Origin: Promethearchaeota archaeon Loki_b31
GTDB lineage: Archaea; Asgardarchaeota; Lokiarchaeia; Sigyniarchaeales; SOKP01
Assembly: GCA_005222975.1 (NCBI GenBank)
Contig: NJBI01000003.1
Location: 1 to 64,000 of the forward strand
Direction of reading: 5' to 3'
Length of the DNA: 64,000 nt
Shown: positions 36,212-44,412 of the stretch, piece after piece
How positions within the stretch are numbered: position 1 is the stretch's first letter
How the letters are laid out: every line of letters starts with the position of its first letter
Program-made: the position numbers and the translations under genes
Notes under the pieces: generated by a model
Databases searched by the model: none
What the model was told of the DNA's origin: nothing
The model's input: only the letters and a program-made list of their open reading frames with translations

Positions 36212-37390
36212 ATGTCAATAGATGAAAATTTAGCTTATGAAATTACTAAAAGATTATCATTTCCTCGATTAGTTGGCTCAGAAGGAGAAAAAAGGGCAAT
36301 CAAAGTAGTCGTAGACGAGTTTGAAAAGATGGGTTATAATACCGTCAATCGCGAGAAATTTAAAACTTCGCTAAACAATTGGAAGAGGATCGAACTTTTA
36401 TTTTTAACTATGGGAATATTATATATCCTTTTAGCGATATCTTATTACAATTTACCAATTTTATCGTTGGTTATCATTACTCTAATTGTAATATGTATAT
36501 TAAAGTTACTTAAGATTTCTGATTCAAATAAGATAAAATTAATGAAGAATGATATCTATAATTTCGAAACTGAAAACATTTATGTAAATTTAAAAAGCAA
36601 GAATTCTTTGGCCAATCTTATCTTTATTGCTCATTACGATTCGAAGTCTCAAGTATACTCATCAATTTTTAGGATTTATTTAATAATGGGCTCAGTTTTT
36701 GGCGGAATAATTCTATTAGTTGTATTTTTCGTCTTAAGCGTTTTAAAGATTATTTTTATGTTTAATAATCTCATCTTGGATAACATCCTTTTGGGCGTCA
36801 GCATAGTAATAGGGATATTAACAATATTAAATTTTTTCAATAAAGTCAGTAATAAATCTCCAGGAGCGACAGATAATGCCACGAGCGTTGGTACAGTTAT
36901 TGCCCTCTCAAAATATTTTAAGAACAATGCTTTAGAAAATATTGATTTTACGTTTTTAATTACGGGTTCTGAAGAACTTAACTTAGGTGGAGCGATTGAT
37001 TTCATCCAGAAACACAAAAATGAATTAGATAAAGACATAACATATTTTATAAACTATGATCTTGTAGGTGCACATGGCGTGCTAAGAAACGTAACATCTC
37101 ACGGAATTCCTAAGAAAACAACCAGTACAAAATTAAACGAGCTATTTAGGAATAGTAGTAAAGATTTAGGGATTGAAATAAAGGAGATATATTTTCCTAT
37201 AGGTGCAGCTGGAGATCATATGCCCATCGTAAACATGGGGTATAAGGCTTGCGTACTTGCTTCCACTGGAAGTATGAAATATGTCCATTCTAAAAAAGAT
37301 ACGATGAGTTTAGTTTCTAAAGAGGGTTTAAATAACATTTTTAGTTTATCAATTGAGGTTGCAAATAGGTTGAATAAAGAATTAACTTAA
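36212..37390 (+). CDS. Membrane-anchored M28-family aminopeptidase
   Basis: 392 aa. Zinc ligands and catalytic residues of M28 can be read in order: IAHYDSKSQ (His, with acidic neighbour), GATDNATSVGTV (bridging Asp), TGSEELNLGGA (catalytic Glu pair), NYDLVGAHG (Asp) and GAAGDHMPI (His). Two hydrophobic blocks occur: about 65-95 (LLFLTMGILYILLAISYYNL) and about 150-210, inserted between the first His and the bridging Asp. The insertion of a membrane block within the peptidase domain is unusual. It should remove N-terminal amino acids from peptides at the membrane; the side it faces cannot be read with certainty. Confidence 0.82.
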   Translation: MSIDENLAYEITKRLSFPRLVGSEGEKRAIKVVVDEFEKMGYNTVNREKFKTSLNNWKRIELLFLTMGILYILLAISYYNLPILSLVIITLIVICILKLLKISDSNKIKLMKNDIYNFETENIYVNLKSKNSLANLIFIAHYDSKSQVYSSIFRIYLIMGSVFGGIILLVVFFVLSVLKIIFMFNNLILDNILLGVSIVIGILTILNFFNKVSNKSPGATDNATSVGTVIALSKYFKNNALENIDFTFLITGSEELNLGGAIDFIQKHKNELDKDITYFINYDLVGAHGVLRNVTSHGIPKKTTSTKLNELFRNSSKDLGIEIKEIYFPIGAAGDHMPIVNMGYKACVLASTGSMKYVHSKKDTMSLVSKEGLNNIFSLSIEVANRLNKELT

Positions 37391-37415
37391 ATTGCTTCTT
37401 TAAGAAATAATTTCT

Positions 37416-38765
37416 CTAATCTACTTTTTCCGCCATATAAGGCTTCAAAGATATAATCGCTATTGCATACAAAGGAATTACGGATAGTTCGATAAATATC
37501 GAGATCATGAAAGGAGCGCTTGGACCTAAACTATCCCAAGCCAAACCTCCTAGAGTTGGGCCTAAAACAGCACCTAATAAGCTTAACCACTGAGCCGCCC
37601 CAAAAATTTTTCCACGGTGGATTTTTGATATTCGACTGAGGACATTTTGTAAAATTAAGTTCCCCCCCCAAGCAAAAGTTGCGTCAAAAAGTAAAATAAA
37701 ACCAAACATTAATCCCGATGTAGAATTAATTATAAACCAGGTTACTAGCGCCCCTAACCCGCTTACAACTGCAACCCCTAATACGGGATTTACTTTATCA
37801 GCAATCTTACCTAATTTAGGAGCAAATAACAGAGATAAAACCTGAGCGGGAAAACAAATTAACATTACTAGAATAGGCATCTCAACTTTCAATTCTTCAA
37901 TCAAATAAACTTGAAAGAAGGGATACGCTAAAGATTGATTCATACTACTCAACATAAAGGCAATGGTCAACACGCTGAAACCGAAAAAAAATCCCGTCGC
38001 TAAGTTGTTCTTGGGTTTTACAGAAGAATCTGGCATCACTGGTTCTTTAGAAACCATGATTGGTTCGACTGAGGATGGAAATAAATTGAAAATATGCTTA
38101 TCGTATGTAAGTTCTTCGTCGACTTTACGATGAAAAATTATACCTCCAAGAACATTAGATGCAGCAAATAATATCAGTGGACTGTAAACCAAAAAAAGAT
38201 TTTCAGGCGTAAATATAATTGCTAAACCAAAAATAATAACACTAATAATTGATCCAACTAGATTTCCTTTTCCTATCATTCCAGCTCGTTTTCCGAACGC
38301 AAAAGAACGATTTGATTTATTTGACTTCTCAGAAATTAACGTATCTAATGGTGTCCAAAAAAACCCTACAAAAAGCCCTAAAACAAACATCCCAATAGCG
38401 AATAATAATAAAGAAGATAATAAAATACCCAGATACATTAAAATATAGCTTGTCCCACGCCCAAAACTCCCTATTAGGATTAAAAGCTTTTTTGAAACTC
38501 TGTCAGTTAAATAACCAACAAATGGAGCACTGATTAACCCACCCATAGTTTGTATTGAGAATGTAAGCCCCAACACCGTTCCCGTACCTCCTAATAATTG
38601 GATTGTGACGTACGGGATTAAAAATGAGAAAAAAAAGAATCCCATGCTGTTCCAAAAGATAATTCGGATCATAGGAACGAAATCTGGAGTAATCTTCATT
38701 GCGTTTGCTTCTTCTGGCGTACTATCAGAATCAAAATGATTACCGTTATCAAAATTGTGCGACAA
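37416..38765 (-). CDS. MFS transporter
   Basis: 449 aa with about twelve hydrophobic segments. The MFS motif A between helices 2 and 3 is GYLTDRVSKKLLIL, and the middle loop (VSKEPVMPDSSVKPKN) is charged and cytosolic. The substrate is not evident. The N-terminal ~25 residues (MSHNFDNGNHFDSDSTPEEA) are acidic and lie before the first helix, so the true start could be the Met of MKITPDF. Convergent with the peptidase and divergent from the oxidoreductase operon. Confidence 0.85.
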   Translation of the reverse strand: MSHNFDNGNHFDSDSTPEEANAMKITPDFVPMIRIIFWNSMGFFFFSFLIPYVTIQLLGGTGTVLGLTFSIQTMGGLISAPFVGYLTDRVSKKLLILIGSFGRGTSYILMYLGILLSSLLLFAIGMFVLGLFVGFFWTPLDTLISEKSNKSNRSFAFGKRAGMIGKGNLVGSIISVIIFGLAIIFTPENLFLVYSPLILFAASNVLGGIIFHRKVDEELTYDKHIFNLFPSSVEPIMVSKEPVMPDSSVKPKNNLATGFFFGFSVLTIAFMLSSMNQSLAYPFFQVYLIEELKVEMPILVMLICFPAQVLSLLFAPKLGKIADKVNPVLGVAVVSGLGALVTWFIINSTSGLMFGFILLFDATFAWGGNLILQNVLSRISKIHRGKIFGAAQWLSLLGAVLGPTLGGLAWDSLGPSAPFMISIFIELSVIPLYAIAIISLKPYMAEKVD

Positions 38766-38940
38766 TTAAAAAAGCTCCCCTAAAACTATTATGTTTAATA
38801 AAAATCCATTTCCTAAAAAGTTCGTTATTTTAAGTTTTAACATAAATTTATGGAATAAATGAATAAAACTTAATTTTTTAAGAAGATTTTTCTTAATACA
38901 ACTTATCAATTAGAAAACAAAAATAAATTTTTAGAGAAAA

Positions 38941-39939
38941 ATGTTAACTCCAGAACACGTTAAAGAAATTTTAAAAGATTACACCGTTAATCTTCGATTC
39001 CACGCACGCGGGGGGCAAGGAGGCGTTACTGCTTCTAACCTATGCGTCGAAGCTTTTTATGGCTATGGCGTCTGTCAACCGAGATTTGGAGCAGAACGAA
39101 TGGGAAGTCCCACTGAAAGCTATGTTAGGCTTTCTGCGAACTCAGATTTAGTAAGGTCAAATGAACAAGTGTATGGCCCTCATTTCGTAGCTGTGTTAGA
39201 TGAATCGTTACTCTCAGAAGTAGATGTAACTGCTGGCGTACCTAAAGGTGGTTGGTTGATAGTAAATACCGTAATGGACCAACTAACCATTCAAGAAGCT
39301 GTAAAGAGAAAAGACATAAATATTGCTACAATCGATGCGACCCGAATTGCTCTAGATGTTTTAGGTCGAAATATTACAAATACTATTATATTAGGTGCTT
39401 TAATAAGAATCTCTCACCTCTTTACTCTCGAAGAATTATCTAATGCTATCATGAAGCGATTCAAAGGAGCTATAGCTGGAAAAAATATCGAAGCAATAAA
39501 GCAAGCAATTGAAGAAACTTGCATATTTGACATCGGAGTCGAGCCAGATTTTACCGTTGACACTAAAGTACCGTGGCAACAAATAGATTTAGGCTTACCT
39601 GGATATAAGGAATTAGATAAAGCGGGTGTTTGGTATTGCGACGAAAAAGTAATCCCTGTTGGAAGCGACCAAGTTAATACTGGCTCGTGGGGCGAATGGG
39701 ATATGATTTGGGACGCGGAAACGTGTACAAATTGTGCTCAGTGTTGGTTTATTTGCCCTGATTTTGCCATTATTAGAGAAAAAAGGGAAGACGACAAATA
39801 TCATATGATTGGAATTGATCTACTTCATTGTAAATCATGTTTAAATTGTCTAAATATCTGCCCTGTTCAAGCAATAAGTAAAAAATTGAAACAAGGACCG
39901 GCTGCTTGTGCAGTACCAGAAGAAAGTGGAGGTAATTAA
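38941..39939 (+). CDS. 2-oxoacid:ferredoxin oxidoreductase, fused gamma-delta subunit
   Basis: 332 aa. The gamma domain (about 15-190) opens with RFHARGGQGGVTASNLCVEA and includes RFGAERMGSPTESYVRLS. After a linker the delta ferredoxin domain carries two [4Fe-4S] motifs: CTNCAQCWFICP (about 262-273) and CKSCLNCLNICP. Gamma and delta are separate genes in many archaea; here they are one protein. It passes electrons from the TPP site to ferredoxin. First gene of the operon gamma-delta, alpha, beta; the stop lies 1 nt before the alpha start. Confidence 0.9.
   Translation: MLTPEHVKEILKDYTVNLRFHARGGQGGVTASNLCVEAFYGYGVCQPRFGAERMGSPTESYVRLSANSDLVRSNEQVYGPHFVAVLDESLLSEVDVTAGVPKGGWLIVNTVMDQLTIQEAVKRKDINIATIDATRIALDVLGRNITNTIILGALIRISHLFTLEELSNAIMKRFKGAIAGKNIEAIKQAIEETCIFDIGVEPDFTVDTKVPWQQIDLGLPGYKELDKAGVWYCDEKVIPVGSDQVNTGSWGEWDMIWDAETCTNCAQCWFICPDFAIIREKREDDKYHMIGIDLLHCKSCLNCLNICPVQAISKKLKQGPAACAVPEESGGN
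39928..39933 (+). promoter_or_regulatory. Ribosome binding site that sets the alpha-subunit start
   Basis: GGAGGT, 7 nt before ATG 39941 and inside the end of the gamma-delta gene. It decides for ATG 39941 over the upstream in-frame GTG 39908, which would add residues with no counterpart in the family. Confidence 0.65.
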
Positions 39940-39940
39940 A

Positions 39941-41167
39941 ATGTCAGTAGAACCAATGAAATTATTTTTCAAAGAGATTAAAGAGCCCATCGAGACGGCA
40001 ATGATTGGGAATTACGCTGTGGCCGGGGGAGTTACCCAAACGGACCCTGATGTAATTTGTGCATTCCCTATTACCCCTCAAACTCAATCCGTTGAGGGAT
40101 TATCTGATGTCGTTCATCAAGGAAGATTAAAAGCGGCTTTCGTTAATGTCGAATCCGAATTAGCCGCTATGAGTTATTCAACGGCAGCTTGCGCTGCTGG
40201 TGCCAGAACTTTTACTGCTACAGCATCACAAGGCTATTTATTAATGACTGAAGCCTTGCCTATGGCCGTAGGTTGGCGCGTCCCGTTAACGATGATGATT
40301 TCAGCAAGAGCTTTTAATGCTCCCAATCTTTCTATATGGAACAGTTGGAGTGATTTCGTTTTGTTTGACGTTGGGTGGAATTGTATCGTTTCAGAAAATG
40401 TGCAAGAAACCTACGATGCAGCAATTTTGTCAGTTATGATGTCTGACAATTCTTTGTTTCCAACTATGTTTGTACACGACGGTTTTATTATTTCTCATTC
40501 CGTTCAGAAATTATGGTTAATTCCAGACGAGATTGTACGGAAATTAACGCCAAAAAAGTCTCGCCACACAATTTCAACTGAGCGTCCTGGTGTATGGGGC
40601 GGTATTGTAACACCAAGCTTTTTCATGGAGGGACGAAAAAATCTTGATGAAGCAAAGAAACCCGTGTTAGATATAATGAAAAAGGCGTTCGAAGAATTCG
40701 GAAAAGCGACTGAGCGCTATTATAACTTAATTGAAACCTACAACTTAGATAACTCTTTAAAAACGGCTTTTATTACTATGGGATCGATGTGTGGAAACAT
40801 CATTAGTTGGATGACAAAAAACAAAGATATAGGATTAATCAAAATCAGAGCATACAGACCTTTTCCTTACGAAGAGTTACAAAAGATTGTCCAAGAGCAT
40901 AACATAGAAAAATTAATTATTCTAGAAAAATCAGATTCGCTAAATAATCTTTTACCACCATTTGCCACTTCAATAGCTACGGCGTTATATCCGCTTAAAA
41001 CTCTATTCAGATGCTATATTGTAGGACTAGGTGGGCGGGATGTTACTCGAGATGAGTTCGCGATCGCAAAGAAGAAAATGGAATCTGTTAACGATATGAA
41101 AGGACAGCTCTATAGTTACCTTGGCGTACGGGAGACCAAAGATAAAATCTATGAGGTGAACAGATAA
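39941..41167 (+). CDS. porA: 2-oxoacid:ferredoxin oxidoreductase, alpha subunit
   Basis: 408 aa from ATG 39941. Family motifs: GNYAVAGGVTQTDPDVICAF followed by PITPQT (the substrate-binding loop), NVESELAAMSYSTAACAAGA with the TPP-contacting Glu, and TATASQGYLLMTEALPMAVG. The wording is closest to pyruvate oxidoreductase alpha chains, but branched-chain or 2-oxoglutarate enzymes cannot be excluded. With gamma-delta and beta it oxidises a 2-oxoacid and CoA to acyl-CoA and CO2, reducing ferredoxin. The beta gene begins 1 nt after its stop. Confidence 0.9.
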   Translation: MSVEPMKLFFKEIKEPIETAMIGNYAVAGGVTQTDPDVICAFPITPQTQSVEGLSDVVHQGRLKAAFVNVESELAAMSYSTAACAAGARTFTATASQGYLLMTEALPMAVGWRVPLTMMISARAFNAPNLSIWNSWSDFVLFDVGWNCIVSENVQETYDAAILSVMMSDNSLFPTMFVHDGFIISHSVQKLWLIPDEIVRKLTPKKSRHTISTERPGVWGGIVTPSFFMEGRKNLDEAKKPVLDIMKKAFEEFGKATERYYNLIETYNLDNSLKTAFITMGSMCGNIISWMTKNKDIGLIKIRAYRPFPYEELQKIVQEHNIEKLIILEKSDSLNNLLPPFATSIATALYPLKTLFRCYIVGLGGRDVTRDEFAIAKKKMESVNDMKGQLYSYLGVRETKDKIYEVNR

Positions 41168-41168
41168 G

Positions 41169-42254
41169 ATGTCAAAACCAGAAAGAAATGTAATTAAATT
41201 CGAAGATATCTTAGCAAGAGATGGCAAATGTAACGTTTTATTTTTAAACTACGATAACGAAGCTTTTATGAACACTGGGATTCAAGAATCAGGCGCTACA
41301 CCACCTCACGCTTCGACAACCACTGGACCCGGTGGAGAAAAAATTCCCGGTAAAGTTGGTATAAAACAAGATTTAGTTACTCCTTTTGCTTTTTATGGGA
41401 CAAAATCGTTATTTTTAGCAACGGCAAACCCCGCTTATCCAGCAGATTTTATGGGAAAAGTTGCTGATGCGTTAAAGTCAAACGGATCTGCTTTCATTCA
41501 ATCAATAGCTGATTGCATGAGAGGATGGCGACATCCAGCCGAAGACGCCGTGAAAATTTCAAAATTAGCTACAGATTGCGGTTATTGGCCTCTTTACACT
41601 GTTAGAGTAAAAGATGGCATTCCAACATTTTCTTATTATCGTGGATTAGATATAGATAAGGAGAAATTTGTAGAATACTTAAAATCTATGGGTCGGTTTA
41701 GACATCTCTTTAAGCCACAGTTCTTAGAAAAAGAAATTGACGAATTAATTTACTATACTGAACAACGTAACCTTAAACTAAAAGGGCTTATTGAACAGTT
41801 TGGAGCCGAAAAGCCAATAGACTTTTATCAGGTAAATCGAAGAACTTTAGAACCTCAACAACATCTCCATCCAGGACACGGATTATGCCCAGGGTGTGGC
41901 GCAGGAATGGTCTTGAATCAGATGGCTACAGCAGCTACAGCAGTCGCGGGTAACAACATTATTTATGTGAATAATACGAGTTGCAGTGAAGTATCGACAG
42001 CGAAAGATTTTGTGACTTCTTGGAAAGTTCCTTGGGTTCACCACTTATTTGAAAGCGGAGCTACTATAGCTGAAGGAATAAGCACAACTTATAAAATTCT
42101 TAAATCTAAAGGTTTGTTCAATGGAGAGGTACCGTATGTTATACACATTGCCGGCGACGGTTCTACATACGATATTGGATTTCAATTTCTCAAAGCTGCT
42201 CTCATTCGAACGAGTTCTTTCGTAGAAATGAACGAATACTTGAAACAAAATTAA
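41169..42254 (+). CDS. porB: 2-oxoacid:ferredoxin oxidoreductase, beta subunit, circularly permuted
   Basis: 361 aa. In ordinary beta subunits the order is CxxCG, cluster Cys, GDG, then YDNEAYMNTG, third region and the GRFKHLF end. Here the second half comes first: NYDNEAFMNTGIQESGATP at 27-45, DCMRGW at 115-120 and SMGRFRHLFKP at 173-183. The first half follows: HPGHGLCPGCGAG at 234-246, NTSCSEVS at 269-276, and GDGSTYDIGF at 329-338, 23 residues before the end. The four expected [4Fe-4S] cysteines (116, 240, 243, 272) and both parts of the TPP/Mg site are kept. The frame is open throughout, and starts 1 nt after the alpha stop. A normal beta copy is not visible in the window. Confidence 0.88.
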   Translation: MSKPERNVIKFEDILARDGKCNVLFLNYDNEAFMNTGIQESGATPPHASTTTGPGGEKIPGKVGIKQDLVTPFAFYGTKSLFLATANPAYPADFMGKVADALKSNGSAFIQSIADCMRGWRHPAEDAVKISKLATDCGYWPLYTVRVKDGIPTFSYYRGLDIDKEKFVEYLKSMGRFRHLFKPQFLEKEIDELIYYTEQRNLKLKGLIEQFGAEKPIDFYQVNRRTLEPQQHLHPGHGLCPGCGAGMVLNQMATAATAVAGNNIIYVNNTSCSEVSTAKDFVTSWKVPWVHHLFESGATIAEGISTTYKILKSKGLFNGEVPYVIHIAGDGSTYDIGFQFLKAALIRTSSFVEMNEYLKQN

Positions 42255-42272
42255 TTTTTTTTATTCTTTTTT
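42255..42272 (+). terminator. T-rich terminator of the oxidoreductase operon
   Basis: T8, T4 and following short T runs directly after the beta stop codon, consistent with an archaeal terminator. It also shows that no missing part of the beta gene follows. Confidence 0.5.
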
Positions 42273-42365
42273 ATTCAAAATTATTGCTATCAAGCTTAAA
42301 ATTTCTGTTTTTTAAAGTAAATAAAAATCTAGAAAAAAAAGTAAAAAGAATAAAAAAGAGATTGA

Positions 42366-42605
42366 TTAAGGTAAAAATTGAGAGAGAATTATAATTGCTG
42401 GATTTAAAATCGAGCTATCACCCTCCCAGAATCTCCCTTTAGAACTTTCTATTCTAAAGCCACTTAGAGAATCGATGGGAAATTCTATTCGTCCTTTTTT
42501 TTGGGTCTCGATAAAAAATGTTTTCTTATATATTCCACACCCAGTTAGCCTAAATATTAACAGAGAATGCTCAGACCCATCCTTCAAGGTAATTATTATA
42601 TCCAT
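42366..42605 (-). CDS. Small hypothetical protein, paralogue A
   Basis: 79 aa. It aligns along its whole length with the neighbour at 42679-42933: both have I-I-x-LKDG near the N-terminus, a FFIE(T/N)xKxGR(I/L)E strand, IPxDSxxGF(R/K)IE, and a hydrophobic end with ILSxxL. The pattern suggests a small beta barrel with a C-terminal hydrophobic helix. No known family is recognised. Tandem duplication with strong divergence; same strand, 73 bp apart, probably one unit. Confidence 0.6.
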   Translation of the reverse strand: MDIIITLKDGSEHSLLIFRLTGCGIYKKTFFIETQKKGRIEFPIDSLSGFRIESSKGRFWEGDSSILNPAIIILSQFLP

Positions 42606-42678
42606 TTGATCCCACCTTCTTGATTTTAAATTTTATTTTATTTTATATATTGTTTTAAAATTATTTGTATAGAAATAG

Positions 42679-42933
42679 TCATGTCAATTGTTTAGAAAGA
42701 ATTCCAACTGCTGTAATTAAAATCGTCATATTACTCTCATGAAGAAGATATGTACGTGCGGTCTCAATCTTAAAACCATCAATAGAATCAAGAGGAATTT
42801 CAAGACGACCTTCTTTATGGTTTTCAATAAAAAAGTTATTCTCGTTAATACCAGATGCTTTTAATCTATCAATTATCATTTTATATTGAGTCCCATCTTT
42901 TAAGAAAATAATTAAATCCAATAGATTCACCAT
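42679..42933 (-). CDS. Small hypothetical protein, paralogue B
   Basis: 84 aa, MVNLLDLIIFLKDGTQYKMI at the start, NFFIENHKEGRLEIPLDSID in the middle and a hydrophobic tail ILITAVGILSKQL. Paralogue of 42366-42605 (see shared motifs there). The tail could be a membrane anchor or a buried helix. Function unknown. It is upstream of paralogue A on the minus strand, so it would be transcribed first. Confidence 0.6.
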   Translation of the reverse strand: MVNLLDLIIFLKDGTQYKMIIDRLKASGINENNFFIENHKEGRLEIPLDSIDGFKIETARTYLLHESNMTILITAVGILSKQLT

Positions 42934-43040
42934 TTTTAAACTTCAATTATGAATATTAATATTAATCTACTTATACTATAAAAAGCTTTAAAAAAAAAAT
43001 TAGTTATTAATGCTATGAAGTCGGAGACTATAATAAAATA

Positions 43041-44273
43041 TCATTTTAGACGAAATATCTTTTTTGGGTTTTCATATAACATTTTATTTCCGATATCTAC
43101 CGCATCGCTAAAAGAAAACTTCTTAGCTTCAATAAAATCAACAAGTACTTCTGCTAAAATGTCCTTGATTAATAATAACGAGCCGCAAGTTCCCTCTAGA
43201 TTTTCACAATCTCCCCCAAAAGCAAAGACTTTATCGGTACAATTCATTTCAATCAGTCCATACAATAATCTTTTAGTAGCAGATTGACTGAGAATAGGCA
43301 TCCAACATAGATCCACGTAGGCATTAAATCTTTGAGTCAAAATACCGGGTATTGTATGATGAAAAGGATAGCCGCCATGAAATATATCAAATTTTACGTC
43401 CGAAAATTTTCTCATTATATCCATAAGATAAAGAGGATTGGTTTCTACCATAGTAGCCAATCCTGTATGAACTTGAACGGGCATTTTTTCTTTTTTTGCA
43501 TATTCTAAAAGAGAGGTTACGACATAATTACCCCATCTTCTCATTTCCTTCTCGTCGATAAAACCTTCTTTTTTCTGAATTTTTTTAAAAATTTCAGTAA
43601 TTTTTCCGTCTTCATTTCTTTCATACAAAAAATGAATTGACCGTTCATAGGCAGATCCTATTTTAATTACATTTGCCATATAGCGCAAAGAGGAGAAATA
43701 TTTTTCAAGAACATCATCAAAATCATCTAGTGTATCAAGCGATTGATTAATATTTTCACCATATAACTCAATCTGATGTTTATAGATCGTAGGGCGATAT
43801 TTATAAGTGTCTACCCTAACAAACGGGAAAGTAACCTCATCAATCCTAATGGTTGTTTGAACGATAGGATGTTTCCAATGTTCCCATAAGTACGGCTTAA
43901 TATCTAGAATTACGTTTGTTATATTTAACTTCTGTGTAAGAGTATCATACATATAGTTTGGGTCTTTATATGCCTCTTTAATTTTGTTATTTAATATTTC
44001 CATTTTTTCAGGTTTTATGGGAAGTATATCAATATCATATAATTGTTTAAATGCTAAGCGAAGTGAATTTAATGCATCTGATCCTATCCTTTTTTGCAAG
44101 GTTCCACAAATATTCTTAATCTTTCTTGGTGAATGTATATAAGCCCCATTTAAAACTTTAGCTAAATCTATAGTTGGTTTTTGAGGATGATAATTCCCCA
44201 CATCACCAAAGTGCTCATGAGTATCAAAAATTTGAACCCATTCTGAAATTAAATTATCTTTTAACATTTTCAA
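43041..44273 (-). CDS. Amidohydrolase-superfamily protein (amidohydrolase_2-like)
   Basis: 410 aa. Metal-binding pattern of the TIM-barrel amidohydrolases: DTHEHFGDVG at 18-27 (HxH), MPVQVHTGLA with the third His, FDIFHGGYPF with the fourth, and VFAFGGDCEN with the barrel-end Asp. The general layout resembles uronate isomerase or decarboxylase-type members. It would act on a carboxylate or sugar derivative using one metal ion. It is divergent from the URO-D-like gene at 44413, in a neighbourhood of sugar genes. Confidence 0.78.
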   Translation of the reverse strand: MKMLKDNLISEWVQIFDTHEHFGDVGNYHPQKPTIDLAKVLNGAYIHSPRKIKNICGTLQKRIGSDALNSLRLAFKQLYDIDILPIKPEKMEILNNKIKEAYKDPNYMYDTLTQKLNITNVILDIKPYLWEHWKHPIVQTTIRIDEVTFPFVRVDTYKYRPTIYKHQIELYGENINQSLDTLDDFDDVLEKYFSSLRYMANVIKIGSAYERSIHFLYERNEDGKITEIFKKIQKKEGFIDEKEMRRWGNYVVTSLLEYAKKEKMPVQVHTGLATMVETNPLYLMDIMRKFSDVKFDIFHGGYPFHHTIPGILTQRFNAYVDLCWMPILSQSATKRLLYGLIEMNCTDKVFAFGGDCENLEGTCGSLLLIKDILAEVLVDFIEAKKFSFSDAVDIGNKMLYENPKKIFRLK

Positions 44274-44412
44274 TCATTTGAAGGTTTGTTTTTAAATAAA
44301 AGTACACTCGAAAAATAAAGTTTATCTAAAGTTTGAGATAAATACTAATGGTTTTTAGGATTAAGTCTAATTAATATCATTCATTTTCATAAGAAAAAAT
44401 GATGGGTTAAAA

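Noticed and set aside
39252..39443. 63-aa ORF with many Cys and Tyr inside the gamma-delta gene
   Set aside because: Out-of-frame translation of the gamma domain; the cysteines do not form a real motif.
41169..42254. A frameshift or chimeric assembly as the reason for the reversed domain order in the beta subunit
   Set aside because: The frame is open from ATG to stop, all motifs of both halves occur once, the joint between the halves has a normal linker, and the gene starts 1 nt after the alpha stop. A mis-assembly would not produce a correct operon start. It stays a possibility to be checked in reads.
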